Below are positions 5,932 through 7,127 of a stretch of DNA of 7,127 bases, piece after piece. Position 1 is the first letter of the stretch. Every line of letters begins with the position of its first letter. The notes below the pieces were generated by a model. It searched no databases and was not told the origin of the DNA. It worked only from the letters and a program-made list of their open reading frames with translations. Source of the DNA: JAYGED01 sp046582565 (lineage in GTDB: Bacteria > Pseudomonadota > Alphaproteobacteria > JAAXGF01); assembly GCA_046582565.1 (NCBI GenBank), contig JAYGED010000077.1, positions 1 to 7,127 of the forward strand. The letters are read 5' to 3'. Position numbers and translations under genes: made by a program.

Positions 5932-7127
5932 GCGGGCCTGCCGTGAGCAAGATTGAAAAAATCGGCGTCATCGGCGCCGGGGTCATGGGCTCGGGCATCG
6001 CCGCCCAGGCCGCCAACGCGGGCGCTTATGTGGTGCTGCTGGATGTGGTTGCGGACGCCGCGCGGAGCGCCATCGAGAGCATGAAAAAGGCCAACCCCGC
6101 GCCCCTCATGCACCCCACCGTATCAAGCCGGATAACCCCCGGCTGTACCAAAGGCGACTTGGCGTTGCTCGAAGGCTGCGACTGGATCATCGAAGCGATC
6201 ATCGAAAATACCGACATCAAACAGGCGCTCTATCGTTCCCTCCAGCCCCATCTGAAGGCGGACGCGGTGGTCTCCTCGAACACCTCGACCCTGCCGCTCC
6301 GGGTGCTGACGGAGGGATTGCCCGACGATCTGCGCCGCCGCTTCCTGATCACCCACTTCTTCAATCCGCCCCGCTACATGCGGCTCATGGAGATCGTCGC
6401 CGGCCCCGACACCGAGGCCGACGTGGAGCGCCGCATTCGCGCATTCGCCGATGTGAAGATGGGGAAATCCGTGGTCACGGCAAAGGATACGCCGGGCTTT
6501 ATCGCCAACCGTATCGGCATTTATTGGAGCGTCGTGGCGACCGAGCTGGCGGCGCGGGCCGGGCTGAGTGTCGAGGAAGCCGACAGCATCGTCGGCCGCC
6601 CGATGGGGATTCCCAAGACCGGCATCTTCGCGCTGATGGACCTGACCGGGATCGATCTCGCTCCCCACGTCGTCGGCAGTATGCTCAGGCTGCTGCCCAA
6701 AGACGACGCGCTATCCCGCTTTGTCGAGCCCAATAGCGCGCTCACCAAACTCATCACGCGGATGATCGCCGACGGTTATACGGGACGCAAAGGCAAGGGC
6801 GGGTTTTACCGCCTGGTGCGGGAGGGCGGCGAAAAGCGCAAGGAGGCGATCGACCTCGCCACCGGCGAATACCGCCCGGCGCAGAAACCCGTGCTCGAAA
6901 GCGCCAAAGCCGGGCGTAAGGGCTTGCGCGCCCTGGTCGAGCACCCCGACAAGGGCGGCCAATACGCCTGGGGCGTGCTAAGCCGGGTGCTCGCTTACAC
7001 GGCGAGCCTGCTGCCGGAAATCGCCGACGATATCGTTGCCGTCGACGAGGCGATGAAGGCGGGCTACGCCTGGATGTACGGGCCCTTCGAGCAGATAGAT
7101 CAGCTCGGCACCGCGTGGTTCGCCGAG
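5928..7127 (+). CDS. 3-hydroxyacyl-CoA dehydrogenase, N-terminal 400 residues (3' truncated by window)
   Basis: The frame stays open to the window edge. It encodes an NAD-dependent 3-hydroxyacyl-CoA dehydrogenase, which oxidises 3-hydroxyacyl-CoA to the ketoacyl-CoA used by the adjacent thiolase. Counting from GTG 5928, the Rossmann GAGVMG is at 16-21, SSNTSTLPL at 116-124, and HFFNPPRYM at 143-151. His143 and Glu155 are 12 residues apart, as in the FadB catalytic pair. DTPGFIANRIG is at 187-197, and GYTGRKGKGGFYRL, of the C-terminal dehydrogenase fold, at 283-296. A second dehydrogenase C-terminal repeat seems to begin around 340. Family members of this form usually run to about 770-800 residues with an enoyl-CoA hydratase domain at the C-terminus; that part would lie beyond the window. 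GTG 5928 overlaps the thiolase stop (GTGA) with a weak GGAA 8 bases upstream. GTG 5943, giving MSKIEKIGVIG, is a fair alternative. No ATG is available at the N-terminus. Confidence 0.92.
   Translation, partial: MSGPAVSKIEKIGVIGAGVMGSGIAAQAANAGAYVVLLDVVADAARSAIESMKKANPAPLMHPTVSSRITPGCTKGDLALLEGCDWIIEAIIENTDIKQALYRSLQPHLKADAVVSSNTSTLPLRVLTEGLPDDLRRRFLITHFFNPPRYMRLMEIVAGPDTEADVERRIRAFADVKMGKSVVTAKDTPGFIANRIGIYWSVVATELAARAGLSVEEADSIVGRPMGIPKTGIFALMDLTGIDLAPHVVGSMLRLLPKDDALSRFVEPNSALTKLITRMIADGYTGRKGKGGFYRLVREGGEKRKEAIDLATGEYRPAQKPVLESAKAGRKGLRALVEHPDKGGQYAWGVLSRVLAYTASLLPEIADDIVAVDEAMKAGYAWMYGPFEQIDQLGTAWFAE

Noticed and set aside
6123..6668. 181-codon minus-strand frame
   Set aside because: It is antisense to the dehydrogenase gene, whose Rossmann and catalytic motifs are intact in the plus strand; no independent support.

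Overview
The window looks like chromosomal DNA from a GC-rich proteobacterium, most likely an alphaproteobacterium (Rhodospirillales or Rhizobiales-like). This rests on the GC-rich third codon positions of the operon, a PimA/FadD-style ligase with a VYPRVIE motif, a trifunctional-type 3-hydroxyacyl-CoA dehydrogenase of the kind common in that class, and an IS3-family transposase tail of a type frequent there. The assignment is by pattern memory only; no search was run.

Layout. Positions 1-193 are the right end of an IS3-family (IS2-like) insertion sequence: the last 50 codons of the transposase, then a terminal inverted repeat. Positions 194-517 are a more AT-rich stretch with no convincing gene. 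It holds a 21-bp-period array of AATTCCCTG units next to the IS end and, at its 3' end, a strong Shine-Dalgarno that sits oddly for the next gene. From 518 to the end of the window runs a tight plus-strand operon of four genes with overlaps or gaps of only a few bases: (1) a 1315-residue multidomain protein joining an acyltransferase, a helical PlsB-like middle region, an alpha/beta hydrolase and an AMP-forming acyl-CoA ligase; (2) a short MerR-family regulator; (3) a FadA-type thiolase; (4) the first 400 residues of a 3-hydroxyacyl-CoA dehydrogenase, cut by the window edge.

How the genes fit together (inference). The hydrolase domain could release acyl chains from an ester lipid. The ligase domain would activate them to acyl-CoA (or acyl-ACP). 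The acyltransferase domain could return them to a lysolipid or glycerol-phosphate acceptor, while the dehydrogenase and thiolase would carry them through the last steps of beta-oxidation. The MerR protein, inside the same transcript, is the obvious candidate regulator. The most notable item is the three-enzyme fusion: it resembles E. coli Aas (acyltransferase plus acyl-ACP synthetase) with a serine hydrolase between the two activities and an HX4E in place of the usual HX4D acyltransferase motif. I saw no CRISPR array, tRNA, rRNA or clear intrinsic terminator.
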